The notes beneath the pieces are model-generated. The model made no database searches. It saw only the letters and a list, made by a program, of their open reading frames with translations, and was not told the origin of the DNA. From Daedaleopsis sinensis (taxonomy: Eukaryota > Basidiomycota > Agaricomycetes > Polyporales > Polyporaceae), in NCBI GenBank assembly GCA_033807695.1, contig CM066303.1, positions 4,278,001 to 4,342,000 of the forward strand: DNA of 64,000 nucleotides, in the 5' to 3' direction. The position numbers and the translations under genes are program-made. Position 1 is the first letter of the stretch, and every line of letters begins with the position of its first letter. This document shows, piece after piece, positions 1 through 12,450 of this stretch.

Positions 1-1259
1 AAGCCTCTCTTTCTCGCCTGGTTGAAGCACAGAGAAATGATGATAAATCTACCGACGTACCTTGGTCCTCGTGCTGATCGACTAACCCAGGTTTGCAATA
101 TCGACTACAAGCGAGTCGGAGGTGAGTCTAGGTGAGTACTAGTACTTGAGTGCACGTAATAGTACTACTTGAGTTTCGGAATTCCAGCACTCGAACAACC
201 GGGGTGAGCGCCCGTCCTTGGTCCGTGCGTGGGAATAGATTGCCGAGGTGTGTACATAAAGGGCGCATGCGCGCCTGAAAACTTCAGACGATTCTTCCAC
301 GATCATTCCGCCGATGACGAGAACTCAAGCAGCGAGATGAGCACGACGGCCCTCGGGCTGTCGGCGTTGAAATCGCTCGTTCGGCTACCCACCTTGTTAC
401 GTTCAAAGGGACGAGCTTGGTCACAGCTGAGGCGTCATCATCGTCGTTGGGAGGATTCGTTTCTGTACTTAGGTTTGTATATACGGAATTTATCCTTGTA
501 TCTGCGCTCGTATGTCGAGGAGGAGGAGGAAGAGGAGGAGGAGGGCTAGCGAAGGTAAGTACGCGTCCTTTTTGAGAAGGCCGCGGAAGATAGGCGGTGT
601 CGCATCCTGTAGGTCTCCTCGGAAGAAACCCGCGACCTGCCCAAAGAAATAATCGCGACGCTGGACTATGCGGGGATCGGGCTATTCGAGTAGGACATGA
701 ACCTCGTCCTCGCCTGCCCATCGTCTTTGGCAGAATCAGCAGACCCTTCTTCGTCGCGGAACAGGCGGGGATATCTGATGGAGTGTTTCGACAGCGAGCG
801 AGTGGTCGGACGTGAGTAGTCGGATGAGAGCTTCATGGTGTAATGTGCAACTAATCTTCAGATAGCTCCGTGGCCTGCACACAGCGACCGCTTCGGAGTG
901 TCCGTCAACTGGCGAAAGCGGAGAGCCAGCAGCGGCAGCCGCTCCGACTGGAGCACCCCGTTGCGGAGAAAATTGGCGAGCGAGGCCTCGAGTGCGGACG
1001 CGGCCGCCGCAACGGACGTTCGTGTCGGAAACACGCGGTGCATCGTCCGATCCAGCACCATGGGGATCCAGCACCACGGGGACTGCGAGATTCGCGAGCC
1101 CATAGACGGGAGGTGATGAGCAGGAAGCTGAGAGCGAGGAATGCACATGGGCAGTTCAGCTTCTCCTGCACCGCCCGTGGCACTGTGGTGAGCAAGGTCG
1201 CACCGTCCGCAAGCTCGAGGTGGTTCGTGGGTCGCCCGTTTCAAAGTCGGATGTCCCTT
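1..1259. other. No recognisable gene
   Basis: Open frames here overlap on both strands and none gives a recognisable protein, signal peptide or convincing splice pattern. A short AGG-repeat tract is listed separately. Sequence similar to the 3' flank of the second protease copy begins near 1260. Confidence 0.5.
518..544 (+). repeat. AGG-rich purine microsatellite
   Basis: A run of AGG/GGA triplets with one AGA interruption. It is noncoding as far as I can see. Confidence 0.8.
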
Positions 1260-1398
1260 ATTCAAGTTGCAAAATAACAAAGCACGTGTGTACGTCGTAA
1301 AGGTGAAGCGAAAAGATCAATGCGTATACAAAAGTCCGAGTCCAGTGTGGCCATAGTTTCCTTCCTGAAGCTCAACTCACAAGCGACAACCTCCGCGG

Positions 1399-3304
1399 TC
1401 AATCGCTATACTTCATCGCCCCGCGCTCGTAGTCCTCCGCCGCCACTTCCTTGAACCGCACAGGCGCATACCGCGTGCTGCTCTTCCCTTTCATCCCGCG
1501 CAAGCACATCGTCAGCGCCACCCCGAGCACCGCCAGCCCGACAGCCAGGTTCGCGCCGAGCAGCACGAGCGCGATCGTGCCGTATTTCTTGCCCCAGCTG
1601 TCGCCCCCGTTCTCGCCGCTATCACCGTTGGAGGACGCGCTGCCGGTCGCGCCGAACTCTTGCTGCGACTTCGGGGAGGCCGCATGCTCCGTGTCGTACT
1701 TGACGACCTCGTCGGGCGAGACCTCCGCGGGCAGCTCCTTGAGCGCCGCCGCACGCGACTCGCGGAACTCCTGCCACATTGTCGCCGCGTTCGTCGTGCT
1801 CACCATCTGCACGAACGGGAGGCCGTTCGTGTGGTTCGCGGGGTAGTAGTCGCCGTAATCGAAACTACGAAAATGCGTCGAGTGGTCAGCCGATGGGAAG
1901 ATGGCGTGACGGAGGGGGGAGGGGAGGGAGCACGTACGAGGCGTAGACGCTGCGCAGGAACGCGTCGCCGAGGATGACGTCGAAGCCCGCGAAGCTGTTC
2001 GGGTCGAGCGTGAGGTACTGGTACGTGTTGATGCACGTCGTGACGTTCTTGAGGGGGCCGTCCACCTGCATCTGGGTCACGAGCGGGATGGTCAGGTCGA
2101 GCGGGTGGACGTAGAACTCCTGCCCGCTGCGCACGTCGTCAGCATCCAATCAAGCCCCAGGCAAGCGCGTGCGAGACGACGTACCCGAACGTGAAAGAGA
2201 GGTTTGTCGCTGCAGTGCACGGGACGATCCACATGTTCGAAGAGGGATCGAACTTCGCTCCGGGGATGCTCCCGTAGATCGCGTCCACCGCCGGGGGCGG
2301 CAGGGGCGGGAACGAGAAGCCCGTGTCGAGCGCGGCGACGACGGTGCCCGCGGGCGCGCCGGTGATGCGGCTCTTGTTGAACGCGAACGGCTTCCCGTTG
2401 ATGTGCATGGCGTCCATGACGATGCTCCAGTGCGAGGCGTCGATGCGTGGGAGCTGCGGCGCGGCCGTCACGTTCGCGAAGTCCGGGTCGTGCGCGGAGA
2501 TGAGGAAGGTGCCGTCCGCGATGTCGTCGAGCTCGCTCGTGCGCCCAAGCTGGACGTCGAAGTTGTTCGGGAGCGTCGGGTTCTGCGCGAAGAGCGACGT
2601 GATGGGCGCGCGCCCGAGTGTGTCCGCCGCAGCGGTGCCCCAGGCGCGCTGGATCGTGGTGTAAATGCTGGTGGCGTCGAAGGCCATGCCCATGATGCCG
2701 TCGGCGCTAGTCGTGTCGAAGTCGGTGATATTGGTGGGGTTGAGGAACGCTGCACGGCACGATGACGTTCGGAACGGGGTCGGAGGAAATTGGGAATGCT
2801 GTGGACGTACCTTGAGAGTCGATCACAAAATCTCCGATCTTGACCTCGGCGAAGTCAATATTTCCCTGTATTCCTCCTTTTCCGTAGCCAATGCTAGTGG
2901 TAAGGTCGGTCGTGTTCGTGAGTTTGACGTTGCGATTCTTCGTGTTCACCCAGAGGTCGGTAGAACCGGTGTCTAGGAGCACAGTAAAGACTAATGGGGA
3001 GTACTGTTCAGTTCGGCGCGTGCGAGTTACTGCACAAAATGAACCCACGTTCTCCTCCGACGAAGATCTCGACTGTGTACTGTAGACGGTAGCTCTAATG
3101 GGTACAACGTTGCCATCCAGATTTTCGAGCACATACCGAGAGGTCATTCGTGGTCGTGACATTGATATCCTTCGCTTTAATATTGCCAGTGCTGCTCTGA
3201 TACCGGTAACCCGTTCCATGGGCCTTGATGTTGAAGGCAGATGGCTTCGCAACCGCCGCACCGACAAGCAGAGACACGGGAAGAAGGGAACGAGGAAGAA
3301 GCAT
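1399..3304 (-). CDS. Membrane-anchored pepsin-like aspartic protease, copy 1
   Basis: Predicted 532-aa secretory A1-family aspartic endopeptidase. Exons on the complement: 3304-3137, 3079-3049, 2990-2811, 2749-2185, 2126-1938, 1864-1399. All introns are GT..AG and 57-73 nt, and the joins restore the usual start of the mature fold (YTVEIFVGG followed by DTGSTDLWV). The start at 3304 gives a signal peptide (LLPRSLLPVSLLVGAAVA), and a TATA box lies about 80 bp upstream. First catalytic Asp is about residue 73. The flap is GYGKGG. The second motif is ALDTGFSF with Asp about residue 268, where most pepsins have DTGT or DTGS. The C terminus carries one hydrophobic segment (about 472-496) and a charged cytoplasmic-type tail, so the enzyme is probably tethered to the plasma membrane or a secretory-pathway membrane. 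Family assignment is secure; substrate is unknown. Confidence 0.9.
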
Positions 3305-3382
3305 CAGGCCACAGCAGGAGAAGGAGGGGCAGAAAGCAAGAAAGAAGTAGGGGCGTACCTCAGTGTGCGGGTCGCACTCCAA

Positions 3383-3390
3383 CTTATAAG
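3383..3390 (-). promoter_or_regulatory. TATA box of protease copy 1
   Basis: CTTATAAG lies about 80 bp upstream of the start codon at 3304. The equivalent position in the second copy also has a TATA box. Confidence 0.6.
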
Positions 3391-3451
3391 ACACGACGCG
3401 CCTGCCTTTTGTCAGCGACGAGATATTGCGGTGATGGTATTTGATCGCCAA

Positions 3452-5502
3452 TCCGCTGGACGCGATGCAACAGGACCCCTGAGTACAGTATTCAAGGGTT
3501 TTGATGCATCGTGCGGGGCCGGCAGTGTCCTTAGGCTTGAGGCTAAGGCTTGCTCTGGCTTGCTTGAGGCTTGAAAATGCTTTGATATGGGTGGTCTACC
3601 CTGGTCTACCCGGTACAACCGTCTCGCGACGCCGCTGCCGATATGCTAAGCGGGAGGCACGGTGATCGACGGCAGCGCCCACCAATGCGCAAAGCTTCCG
3701 CCCTGGTCGGAAACACCGCTTCGAGACCCGATTGCGATCTCCTGACGAAGGCTTGAAGCTTGAAATTTGAGATCGGAGGCAATCTGCCAGTGCTTCAGGT
3801 GCGCAGCACATACTTAGGGTAAGTATCAGAGACCCGGGAATTCATCCTGAGGACGACTGTAAGTTGGTGGTCAGTGAAGCGGGGATACGAGTCTCTAATC
3901 TTTGACTAAGACTTGCTCTCACATGGGTTCAATCGATATCGCTTCAAATTTCTCCCTTTCAAATTCTCAGAATCATCGCACCGCATTGAACGAGGTCATG
4001 GGCCGTAATTAAATGTGGCGTTATTCCTGCCAGTGCGCGTTAGCGTTGACTCGAGTCTCGACTTTCAAGATGCGGTACTGGGCATCATACCGATAATACT
4101 CCTCTAGTCCACAGCCTCTAAGTAATGATAGTATTAGGAGGAGGGAGAATTGTTCATGAGAACTGTGGAACCGACGCGGCGATACACTGTTGTCGACGGC
4201 TGGAAATATTGTGGACCCGCCGGGGACGGCCGGGCCCGTTCTAGCGCAGGCGCCTCTTCGGCGTCTAAGTTCTAGTGTAAGTATTATAATAATCTGCTAG
4301 GCTCGTACCCAGCCTATTCGGTGATCACGATTCAAACTCCGTTGAGAGGGATAACCGAACACGAGCGGTTCCCCCCCATTCAAACTCCGCTCGCCTACCG
4401 ACTGGGGACGAGTCTAATAATCTGCCACTTTCTCCTTCTACTCTACTAAAGTCTTCCTCGAGCTTCCGACGCAATCGACTCTGCGGCTTTGAGTTACATG
4501 AAGGCTACGACTTCAATACTGTTGAGTCTGATCTATTCAATCACATCGACTGTTCAGCTCACACTTCGCGTTCCAACTCGCCAGGAGTCTGCCTCAGGAT
4601 AAGTGCGGTCCCTCGCCAGCTTCCGTGCATACGCCTTCGTCACCCAACGCCCCTCGTTATCTCTATTGGTGTCGAGGAGGTGAGCATGTTGAAAGTCAAC
4701 AGGTTTGTCAGAAGCCCCTCTCCGTAGAACTTCTCCCGATCACGCGAGTACCACACCCAGAACTAGCGCCCCTGCAATAATATTGGACGTATATCGTCTC
4801 GTTGTAGCGTCGCAAGCTTCTGTGCGGAACCCCCATATGGCACGGTAACCTGGTGTCGTAGCTCCGCGGCCGTGGATCTACTCGCGCCGAGCGCCTTCTG
4901 CATGCAGCTGGATCGTCTATGCAACGCGACTTACGAGGTTTTTCTTCAAGCCAAATAGCAACGCTCGACCTCTTTGGAGAACGTTTTGTCACTCAGTGTG
5001 GCTCCCGGTCAGCTTGGCGGCAAGGCTGCATCAAGGGCGCTCGAATAAACTCGAACATCTCGACACAATGTTAACGTTCATCATTCGAACCTTCTTTCAA
5101 CTGCCATTGATGCTCTGTAGCTGATAGATAACGCAAACTCATGCTCTCATGCTCCAGTACCTCATTTGCATCACACATCGGATCCCACGCGTGCAAGTAC
5201 GAGGCAATGTTCAGTGTGGTCCCAGGGCGTCACTGCTGTCATTGTCGCCAGCATCGCCCCCGAATCATCGGACCCCTTCGCGAGAACCGCTCGTAGGTTC
5301 GCCTCACACCACCACCATCATCGTATGGCCTGCTGAACAACGAGCCCGAGCTTGCTATTGGGCTGGCCACGGATATAGCAAGATCTGGCAGTGGTAGCCA
5401 GTACATTCAAGTTACGCCGGGTAACAGCAGTGAGTGACAGTCTGTTGTTAATCCGCAGCCAGCGCTCACACTTGTAAATCCTCTAGACTCTGTAACTGCT
5501 AC
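3452..5502. other. Intergenic, no gene seen
   Basis: AT/GC-mixed sequence with many stops in all frames. It holds short degenerate repeats (for example CTTGAGGCT-type units near 3530-3580 and two CAAACTCCG copies near 4330-4390), but no frame with coding character. Confidence 0.5.
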
Positions 5503-7791
5503 ATGTGGTTCCTCAGAACAGACCGCGCCGAACTCGTATACCATAGTAGTCCCGAACGCGTCGTTTACGCAGCTCTCTCGCACGTCTGGGGACCGTCGGA
5601 GCAATCTTTCCAGGATGTCCAAAACCTACATGCACAGTACGGCCCCTCTTCGACCGACAATCCGCGCACGCACGCCTGTGCCAAAATCCGCAGTTTCTGC
5701 ATCTACGCCGAGGCGGCGGGCTACGAATGGGCGTGGATCGACACGTGCTGTATCGACAAGACGAGCAGCGCGGAGGTCTCGGAGGCGATCAACTCCATGT
5801 ACGCCTGGTACGCGGATGCGGACGTCTGCTACGCCTTCCTCGAGGACGTCCCGGACGACGACGACCCCGACGCGCCCGGCTCCGCGTTCCGCCGGAGCAG
5901 GTGGTTCACGCGCGGGTGGACGCTGCAGGAACTCATCGCGCCCATGGACGTCGTCTTCCTCTCCCGGAACTGGGCGCCGCTCTGCAGCAAGTGCGCCGCG
6001 CCCGGGCTCATCCGCGACGTCACCGGGGTGGACATCGACGTGCTCGTCTCGGCCGTGCAGCTCCCGTCTGTGCCCGCAGCGAAGCGGCTCTCGTGGGCGT
6101 CGCAGCGGGAGACGACGCGGATCGAGGACGAGGCGTACTCGCTCATGGGCATCTTTGGGGTGAACATCCCGGTCATGTATGGGGAGGGGCGGCGCGCGTT
6201 CCGACGGCTGCAGGAGGAGATCATGAAGCAGTCACCGGACCACACGTTGTTCGTGTGGGGCTTCCGGCAGTCGGTCACCGTCTCGGAGCTATGGGCGCAT
6301 GCGCCTTGGACGAACTACCCACGGAAGGCCGTCCATGCGGAGGCCGACCCGTCTTCCCAGTTCCTGCTCGCACCTTCGCCTCAGGCGTTCAGGGACTCGG
6401 CTCAAATACAGTCGCTGTCGATTCGGCGCCACAGGATCGCCGCCGAGATCAGTCTCGCGGCCTTCAACATGATAGAGCCTGAAGTGCGTCCCCTCACTCA
6501 CTAGTGCCAGCACTCGTCGATACTGACGAATAGTCCGCAGGCGTCTTCCTTGAACAAAGTGCTCTTTTTGCAGCAAGAAGTTGCGGAATTCACGGTAACA
6601 AGCTACGGGGTCCGTGCTAGACTGCCTGTCCTACGAATTTGTGACGACGATACCTCCATCGCGATCGCGATTATCGCCTGCGTAGACCAGGAAGGGAGCA
6701 TCGTCGGCCTCCTCCTTCGCCAGCAAGAAGACGTGGGTGGTATCTCACTCTTCCGCGTCGGCGTCCACGCCATATACCACGACATCGATCGCCCATACCC
6801 CCTCTACCACTCCGCCCGCTACGTCCGGATCCACCTCGCCTCGCCGAGGGACAGCGCCCCTCCAGCGGATCCAGCACGACGGTTCACGCTCTCCTGGCGC
6901 GAATTGTACCTCGTCTACCACCCACACTCATTCGGGTTTGCAGACCTCCGCGGGGTCGCCGCCCCAGTGACCGCGCGCCCGCTCCTCTCGCCCTGCCGCC
7001 TCTTCTTCCCCCCATACATGCTCGCGCGCCTCGCCAAGCGCGGATTTGTCCCCAACCGGCCCCTCTCCATCCACCAGCACGGCCCGGGGCGGAAGGATGA
7101 CCCGTTCGACGTGATGTTCACGAACGCGCGCACGCAGGAGGCGTTCAACGTCCGTGTCGCGTCGTGCCTCCGGCCCGCGATGTCGCTCCCGAACGCGAAC
7201 GGACACGGGAAGGGCACGCACGCGCACCAGCCGTTCCGCCACCTGTGGGCCACCGTCGAGGCGTCGTGGACGGCGCGACTGAGAGATTCGGATGCACCCG
7301 TGAGCCCCGCCGCCTCCGAGTCGGACTGGGCTGGCGCGTATCCGGACGGGGTGGTCACTGCGAAGGAGGCGAGAAGGAGCCTGGACACCGCGCGCCGGTG
7401 CTACTGGTGCAGGGAGACGCACCTGGACCAGTGGGAGGAGCTCGACGCGCAGTCGGGGAAGACCGGGCGGCAGACGGTGTTCGCGTTCGCGGGGAACAGC
7501 GTCCGGCTGACGTTCAGTCATTGGGATGCGCGCTCGCGGGCGACAGATGCGGAGGCAGGAGGTGGGGGCCTGTACGCGGTTAACGTCGAGGTCGAGGAGG
7601 AGATAGGCGGGGAATGTGCAGAGCGAGGAGTTCGGGAAGAGCCGATGGGGTCGAGGAGGCATCTGGGCGTGGCGGGCACAAATGCGGGCACGAAGGGGGT
7701 GAGTGCGAAGTCGGCGAATAGGTCGTCGAGCCGGTCGAGCATCGTGCGGTCGATGCTCGCGGCGGTGCATCAGCAGGTACTAGGTGCGTGA
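5503..7791 (+). CDS. HET-domain (heterokaryon incompatibility) protein
   Basis: Two-exon gene, join 5503-6483 and 6541-7791, predicted 743 aa. The 57-nt intron (GTGCGT..GCAG) joins in frame at MIEPE/ASSL. Residues about 22-165 carry the HET signature: YAALSHVWG, then WAWIDTCCIDK, then WFTRGWTLQELIAP. The following segment (DEAYSLMGIFGVNIPVMYGEG) is the region that usually follows HET in basidiomycete members. HET proteins are known in ascomycetes to mediate recognition of non-self and trigger growth arrest or death on heterokaryon formation. In basidiomycetes the family is large and mostly uncharacterised. The C-terminal 300 residues show no motif I can name. The frame is intact. The start gives the family's usual short N terminus before YAALSHVW. 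It sits alone between the two protease copies. Confidence 0.9.
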
Positions 7792-8679
7792 TCATTTGGC
7801 TCGCTTTCGAGTGCCCGTTCTGACTCCTTGTACAGGGAAACGCTGACGTAACATCTGTGAGGCCTTCCGATTCAGGTGGCCACTCAGAATGAGTGCACGC
7901 AAGTAGCATCATTTGTGTCGCAGTAGACACTAGCGTCCTTGAGTTGAAAGGTTCTTGACGAACGCGCTGGTTTGAACATTCCCGTGCCAGCCCCTGCCCT
8001 CGGCGTTATGTTGACTTGCTTTGGCTGCGTGCAGCTGTGGATGCTCGACACATTGACGCAGTTCTGGATATCCCTCGTAGTTCTCCCTCCGGCCTAGTAA
8101 GGGAGACAAGACGCTTCGAGTGGGATTGAAGACTCCGAGGATGGGTCCAAGAGACGCTGAAGAACCGCCTCTCGGTCACCGATCACCAACCGATCACCGC
8201 TCTTAGGTCGAGCGCTAAGTCACTCTCTTCCTAACCTCCACCGTTAGTACACGGACGACGGTCGTTCGCATTCGTAGACGGATCTGAGTCAAGACTTGTC
8301 ATTACGAAATGGTAGGAGCTGCTTCTTCTTGATGCATATTGATAATGCTAATGTTTGAACTTGTCTGCTAGAATTGTACCCGCTGTGTCAGCACCTTCGG
8401 CGTACTACTATACCACCGACGCCTAATGTACCGCTTCGTGCGCTAACTCCATCTTTCACGTTTCGCGAAAAGCTGAAGCACGGAAGACATGCAGTAGAAC
8501 TGCTAGGCATCACTTCCGCCCCACTTCATTGCACTCAAGCCTGACCTCTTTGTCGTCCCGACTCCCGGCCGACATACGCGTCCTGTGTCGCAGAGCACCA
8601 CTCGGAGCGCACTCGGACGGACTGCGCTGCCCCGTCACGTCAGCACTCTCAGAAGAGCTTGGTATGCCAGGTCTGCTGG
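7792..8679. other. Intergenic / upstream region of repeat-protein gene 1
   Basis: No coding frame seen. The 3' end carries the TATA box and 5' UTR of the repeat-protein gene that starts at 8767. Confidence 0.5.
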
Positions 8680-8685
8680 TATAAG
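8680..8685 (+). promoter_or_regulatory. TATA box, repeat-protein gene 1
   Basis: TATAAG lies 87 bp upstream of the start codon at 8767. A TATA box at a similar distance occurs in most members of this family in the window. Confidence 0.55.
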
Positions 8686-8766
8686 AGACCGCAACGGCAG
8701 GCTCAGTGTTCAGCATCCCCCCTTCTCTCAGTGCACCCCACTTCTAATCCTTACAACTACTCCAAG

Positions 8767-9420
8767 ATGATGCATCTGCTTGCTTTCACTCTCTCTGCTC
8801 TTCTCATCAGTCAAGGTGCGCGGCACATACTCCCAACGTCGAGTCCACTGACATGAACTATGTTTCCAGGTGCTGCTGCGCCGTTCGAGCCTGCCATTCC
8901 TCCTAGCTCCGACTTTGGGACCATACGATACGTCGCCCCGACACCCGCTATTCCCCCGAGCTCCGACTTCGGAACCATCCGTGCTATCCAGACCTGTGCT
9001 ATCCCTCCGAGCTCTGACTTCGGGACCATTCGGTTCGCGGCACCCACCCCTGCTATCCCTCCCAGTTCTGACTTTGGAACCATTCGAGCTGTGGAGACCG
9101 CTGCCATTCCTCCTAGCTCCGACTTTGGGACCATCCGAGCTGTCGAGACGGACGCCACTATCCCACCGATCTCCGACTTCAGTACCATGCCGATCGCTGC
9201 GCGCATCCCTCCGAGCTCTGACTTCGGGACCATCCGATTTGCTGCCCCGACGCCCGCCATTCCCCCAAGCTCTGATTTTGGGACGATTCGCGTCGCTGCC
9301 CCGACGGCTGCGATTCCTCCCAGCTCTGACTTTGGCACGATCCGCGCCGTTGAGACCGCGATGATCCCTCCTAGCTCGGACTTCGGCACCATCCGCCTCG
9401 TGGCCCCGACCTTGGCCTGA
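8767..9420 (+). CDS. Secreted PPSSDFGTI-repeat protein (family member 1)
   Basis: Join 8767-8815 and 8870-9420, predicted 199 aa. Exon 1 (49 nt) encodes only a signal peptide (MMHLLAFTLSALLISQ). A 54-nt phase-1 intron follows. Exon 2 opens with GAAAPFEPA and then has ten tandem units of 15-19 residues with the core IPPSSDFGTIR, separated by short linkers (AVETA, FAAPTP and similar). The sixth unit is degenerate (IPPISDFSTM). There is no transmembrane segment or GPI-type tail, so release outside the cell is expected. Units are not bounded by Lys-Arg Kex2 sites, but nearly every unit has one Arg after the core. A candidate 3'-UTR intron lies at 9442-9496. The closest relative here is the gene at 13375. 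Function is unknown; possibilities are a wall or matrix protein, or a precursor of repeated peptides. Confidence 0.85.
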
Positions 9421-9496
9421 GGTTGCCTCGTATCCCGACGCGTGAGTGTTCATCTGAGTACAATCACCGACCTGTCGTTAAATCGTTATGACGCAG

Positions 9497-10269
9497 GTAC
9501 ATACGCAGTAGCGGTCATCTGAACGCACTACGAGCACTATTCTCCAGCGCTCCATGTGCACCTAGGACTACTGCTGCGCTATCTTACAAAATTCTTTCAA
9601 GCGTGTCTCCTGCATTGTGTCCTTCCTCTTCGCTCCCCTGCGGCTTTCTGTTCCTTCTAACTTCCAACGCCCAATTGTAGGAATAAGTAGTAATGACCAA
9701 GGAATGAACAGTTATGCTTGTCTCGCCGGCTAGATGGGCAGTCAGTCGGGGCTATAGAGCAACATGATACTACTATACTAGTACAGAGTTTCCATACAGG
9801 CCGCGTTGGAGTCCTATACATACTGCTTATGATATCGGAGGCACCATCCTAGACTCATAAAACAGCGAGCTTGACCCTTGCTGAGCGCTGAGCACTCGAA
9901 CTGGAAGCTAGGATGATAGTTACGATAGTAAGACCAACAGCCTGAGCATACCGGTACCAGCAAGAGATATCGATGAGCACCTGCTGGCAGTGCAATGCCT
10001 CTTATGCACGACCGACTGCACACTCATTTCTGAGCCCTTCTGCCTCAACCTCGCTATACTCTATACATGCGCCAAGTTTCAGGCCGTTGTACGCCGGATG
10101 ACCGGATGCTGCAGAATTTAAATGATTTCCTTGATTTTCTTGTGTTGAATTCGCATTCGCATGTGGCGTCGGAGTTCGGATGACAATGATCTCAGAATCA
10201 GCTGTAACGATGCATGAAGATTTCTCTCATAGGGGTGTCAAGTGCAGGTAAGCAGGGTATAGCAAGCCT
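9497..10269. other. Intergenic, no gene seen
   Basis: Downstream of repeat-protein gene 1. No frame has coding character. A GAGCGCT-type short repeat (GCTGAGCGCTGAGC) occurs near 9880 and recurs near 39.3 and 39.6 kb. Confidence 0.45.
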
Positions 10270-10408
10270 GACTCAAGCTGCAAAATAGTAAATTACGTAT
10301 GTACGTCGTAAAGATGAAGCAGAAGATCGATATGCAATGCGTATCCAAAAGTTCGAGTCCAGTGCGGCCATGATTTCCATCCCAAAGCTGAACTCACAAC
10401 CCCCGCCG

Positions 10409-12326
10409 TCAGTCGCTGTACTTCATCGCCCCGCGCTCGTAGTCCTCGCCCGCCGCTTCCTTGAACCGCACAGGCGCATACCGCGCGCCGCTCGTCCCCT
10501 TCATCCCGCGCACGCACATCGTCAGCGCCACACCGAGCACCGCCAGCCCGACAGCCAGGTTCGCGCCGAGCAGCACGAGCGCGATCGTGCCGTACTTCTT
10601 GCCCCAGCTGTCGCCCCCGCTCTCGCCGCTATCACCGTCGGAGGATGCGCTACCGGTCGCGCTGAACTGCTGCGGGGACTGCGGGGAGGACGCGGCATGC
10701 TCCGTGTCGTACTTGACGACCTCGTCGGGCGAGATCTCCGCGGGCAGCTCCTTGAGCGCCGCTGCGCGCTCCTCGTGGAACTCCTGCCACATCGTCGCCG
10801 TGTTCGTCGTGCTCACCATCTGCACGAACGGGAGGCCGTTCGTGTGGTTCGCGGGGTAGTAGTCGCCGTAGTCGAACCTACGAAAATGCGTCGAGTGGTC
10901 AGCCTATGGGAAGACGCGGGGGGAAGAGGGAGGGGAAGGAGCACGTACGAGGCGTAGACGTTGCGCAGGAACGCGTCGCCGAGAATCATATCGAAGCCCA
11001 CGAAGTTGTTCGGGTCGAGCGTGAGGTACCGGTACGTGTTAGTGCACATCGTGATGTTCTTGACGGCGCCGTCCACCTGGATCTGGGTCACGAGCGGGGA
11101 GGTCAGGTCGAGCGGGTGGACGTAGAACTCCTGCCCGCTGCACACGTCGTAAGCTTCGAGCCCCAGGCAAGCCCGGGGTCGCGCGAGACGACGTACCCGA
11201 ACGTGAAAGAGAGGTTCGTCGCTGCAGTGCACGGGACGATCCACAAGCTCACAGAGGGATCGAACTTCGCCCCGGGGATGCTCCCGTAGATCGCGTCCAC
11301 CGCCGGGGCCGGCAGGGGCGGGAACGAGAAGCCCGTGTCGAGCGCGGCGACGACGGTACCCGCGGGCGCGCCGGTGATGCGGCTCTTGTTGAATGTGAAC
11401 GGCTTCCCGTTAACGTGCATGGCGTCCATGACGATGCTCCAATGCAAGGCGTCGATGCGCGGGAGCTGCGGCGCGGCCGTGACATTCGCGAAGTCCGGGT
11501 CGTGCGCGGAGATGAGAAAGGTGCCGTCGGCGATGTCGTTGAGCTCGCTCGTGCGCCCGAGCTGGACGTCGAAGTTGTTCGGGAGCGTCGGGTTCTGCGC
11601 AAAGAGCGACGTGATGGGCGCGCGCCCGAGTGTGTCCGCCGCCGCAGTGCCCCAGGCGCGCTGGATCGTGCCGTAGATGTGGGAGACGTCGAAGGCCATG
11701 CCCATGATGCCGTCGATTTCCGTTGTGTCGACGTCGGTGATTTCAGTGGGGTTGATGAACGCTGCAGGGCATGATGGCGTTCGGAACGGTACCGGAAGAA
11801 ATTGGGAATGCTGTGGACGTACCTTGAGAGTCGATCACAAAATCTCCGATCTTGACCTCGGCGAAGTCTATATTTCCCTGTATTCCTCCTTTTCCGTAGC
11901 CAATGCTAGTGGTAAGGTCGGTCGTGTTCGTGAGTTTGACGTTGCGATTCTTCGTGTTCACCCAAAGGTCGGTAGAGCCGGTGTCTAGGGTCACAATGAA
12001 GGCTAATAATGGGAGCGCCGTTCAATTCGGCGTGTGCGAGCCACTGCTAGAAATGAACCCACGTTCTCCTCCAACGAATATCTCGACTGTGTACTGTAGA
12101 CAGTAGCTCAATGATTACAATGTTGCCTTTCATAGTGTCGAGTGCATACATAGAGATCATCCGTAGTCGTAACATTGATATCCTTCGCGTTGATATTGCC
12201 AGTGGCACTCTGATACCGGTAACCCGTTCCATGGGTCTTGATGTTGAACGCAGAGGGCTTCGCGACCGCCGCACAGACAAGCAGAGAGACGGGAAGAAGC
12301 TGGAGAAGAGGAAGAAGAAGAAGCAT
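10409..12326 (-). CDS. Membrane-anchored pepsin-like aspartic protease, copy 2
   Basis: Predicted 536 aa. Exons on the complement: 12326-12150, 12093-12063, 12002-11823, 11761-11197, 11137-10949, 10877-10409. Every intron matches copy 1 in position and phase, and three of the six exons have identical lengths apart from those at the ends. Signal peptide MLLLLPLLQLLPVSLLVCAAVA. Catalytic Asp residues are about 76 (DTGSTDLWV) and 271 (ALDTGFSF). A single membrane segment (about 476-500) is followed by a basic then acidic tail ending in GAMKYSD. Substitutions from copy 1 are scattered and the frame is open throughout, so both copies are probably functional. The one-residue-longer stalk before the membrane is Ser/Gly/Asp-rich, as expected for an exposed linker. 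Confidence 0.9.
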
Positions 12327-12399
12327 CAGGCCGCAACAAGGAGAGGATGGGCAGAGAGCAAGAAGGAAGTGTGGGGGCGTACCTCGGGTCGCACTACAG

Positions 12400-12405
12400 T
12401 TTATA
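12400..12405 (-). promoter_or_regulatory. TATA box of protease copy 2
   Basis: TATAAA on the minus strand about 75 bp upstream of the start codon at 12326, at the same place as in copy 1. Confidence 0.6.
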
Positions 12406-12450
12406 AGACACGACGCCCTTCCTTCCGGTCAGCGATGAACTGTTAATGCG

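Larger units (their letters stand above)
1260..3440. repeat. Duplicated protease block, copy 1
   Basis: This block matches 10270-12450 in exons, introns, the promoter just upstream of the start codon and roughly 130 bp downstream of the stop codon. Both copies have the same orientation about 9 kb apart. It is a segmental duplication that includes flanking noncoding DNA, so it is not a retrocopy. Confidence 0.85.
10270..12450. repeat. Duplicated protease block, copy 2
   Basis: Same-orientation copy of 1260-3440, with matching exons, introns and proximal flanks. Confidence 0.85.

Noticed and set aside
858..1280. Overlapping 135-140 codon frames on both strands
   Set aside because: GC-driven open frames on both strands at once; neither protein looks real.
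3095..3267. Frame reading YVLENLDGNVVPI in protease copy 1
   Set aside because: It looks like a protease phrase but lies inside intron 1. Splicing at GTATGT and CTACAG gives YTVEIFVGG, supported in both copies.
8811..9392. 193-codon minus-strand frame with MVPKSELGGI repeats
   Set aside because: It is the antisense shadow of the PPSSDFGTI repeat exon. The plus strand has the signal peptide, intron and family support.
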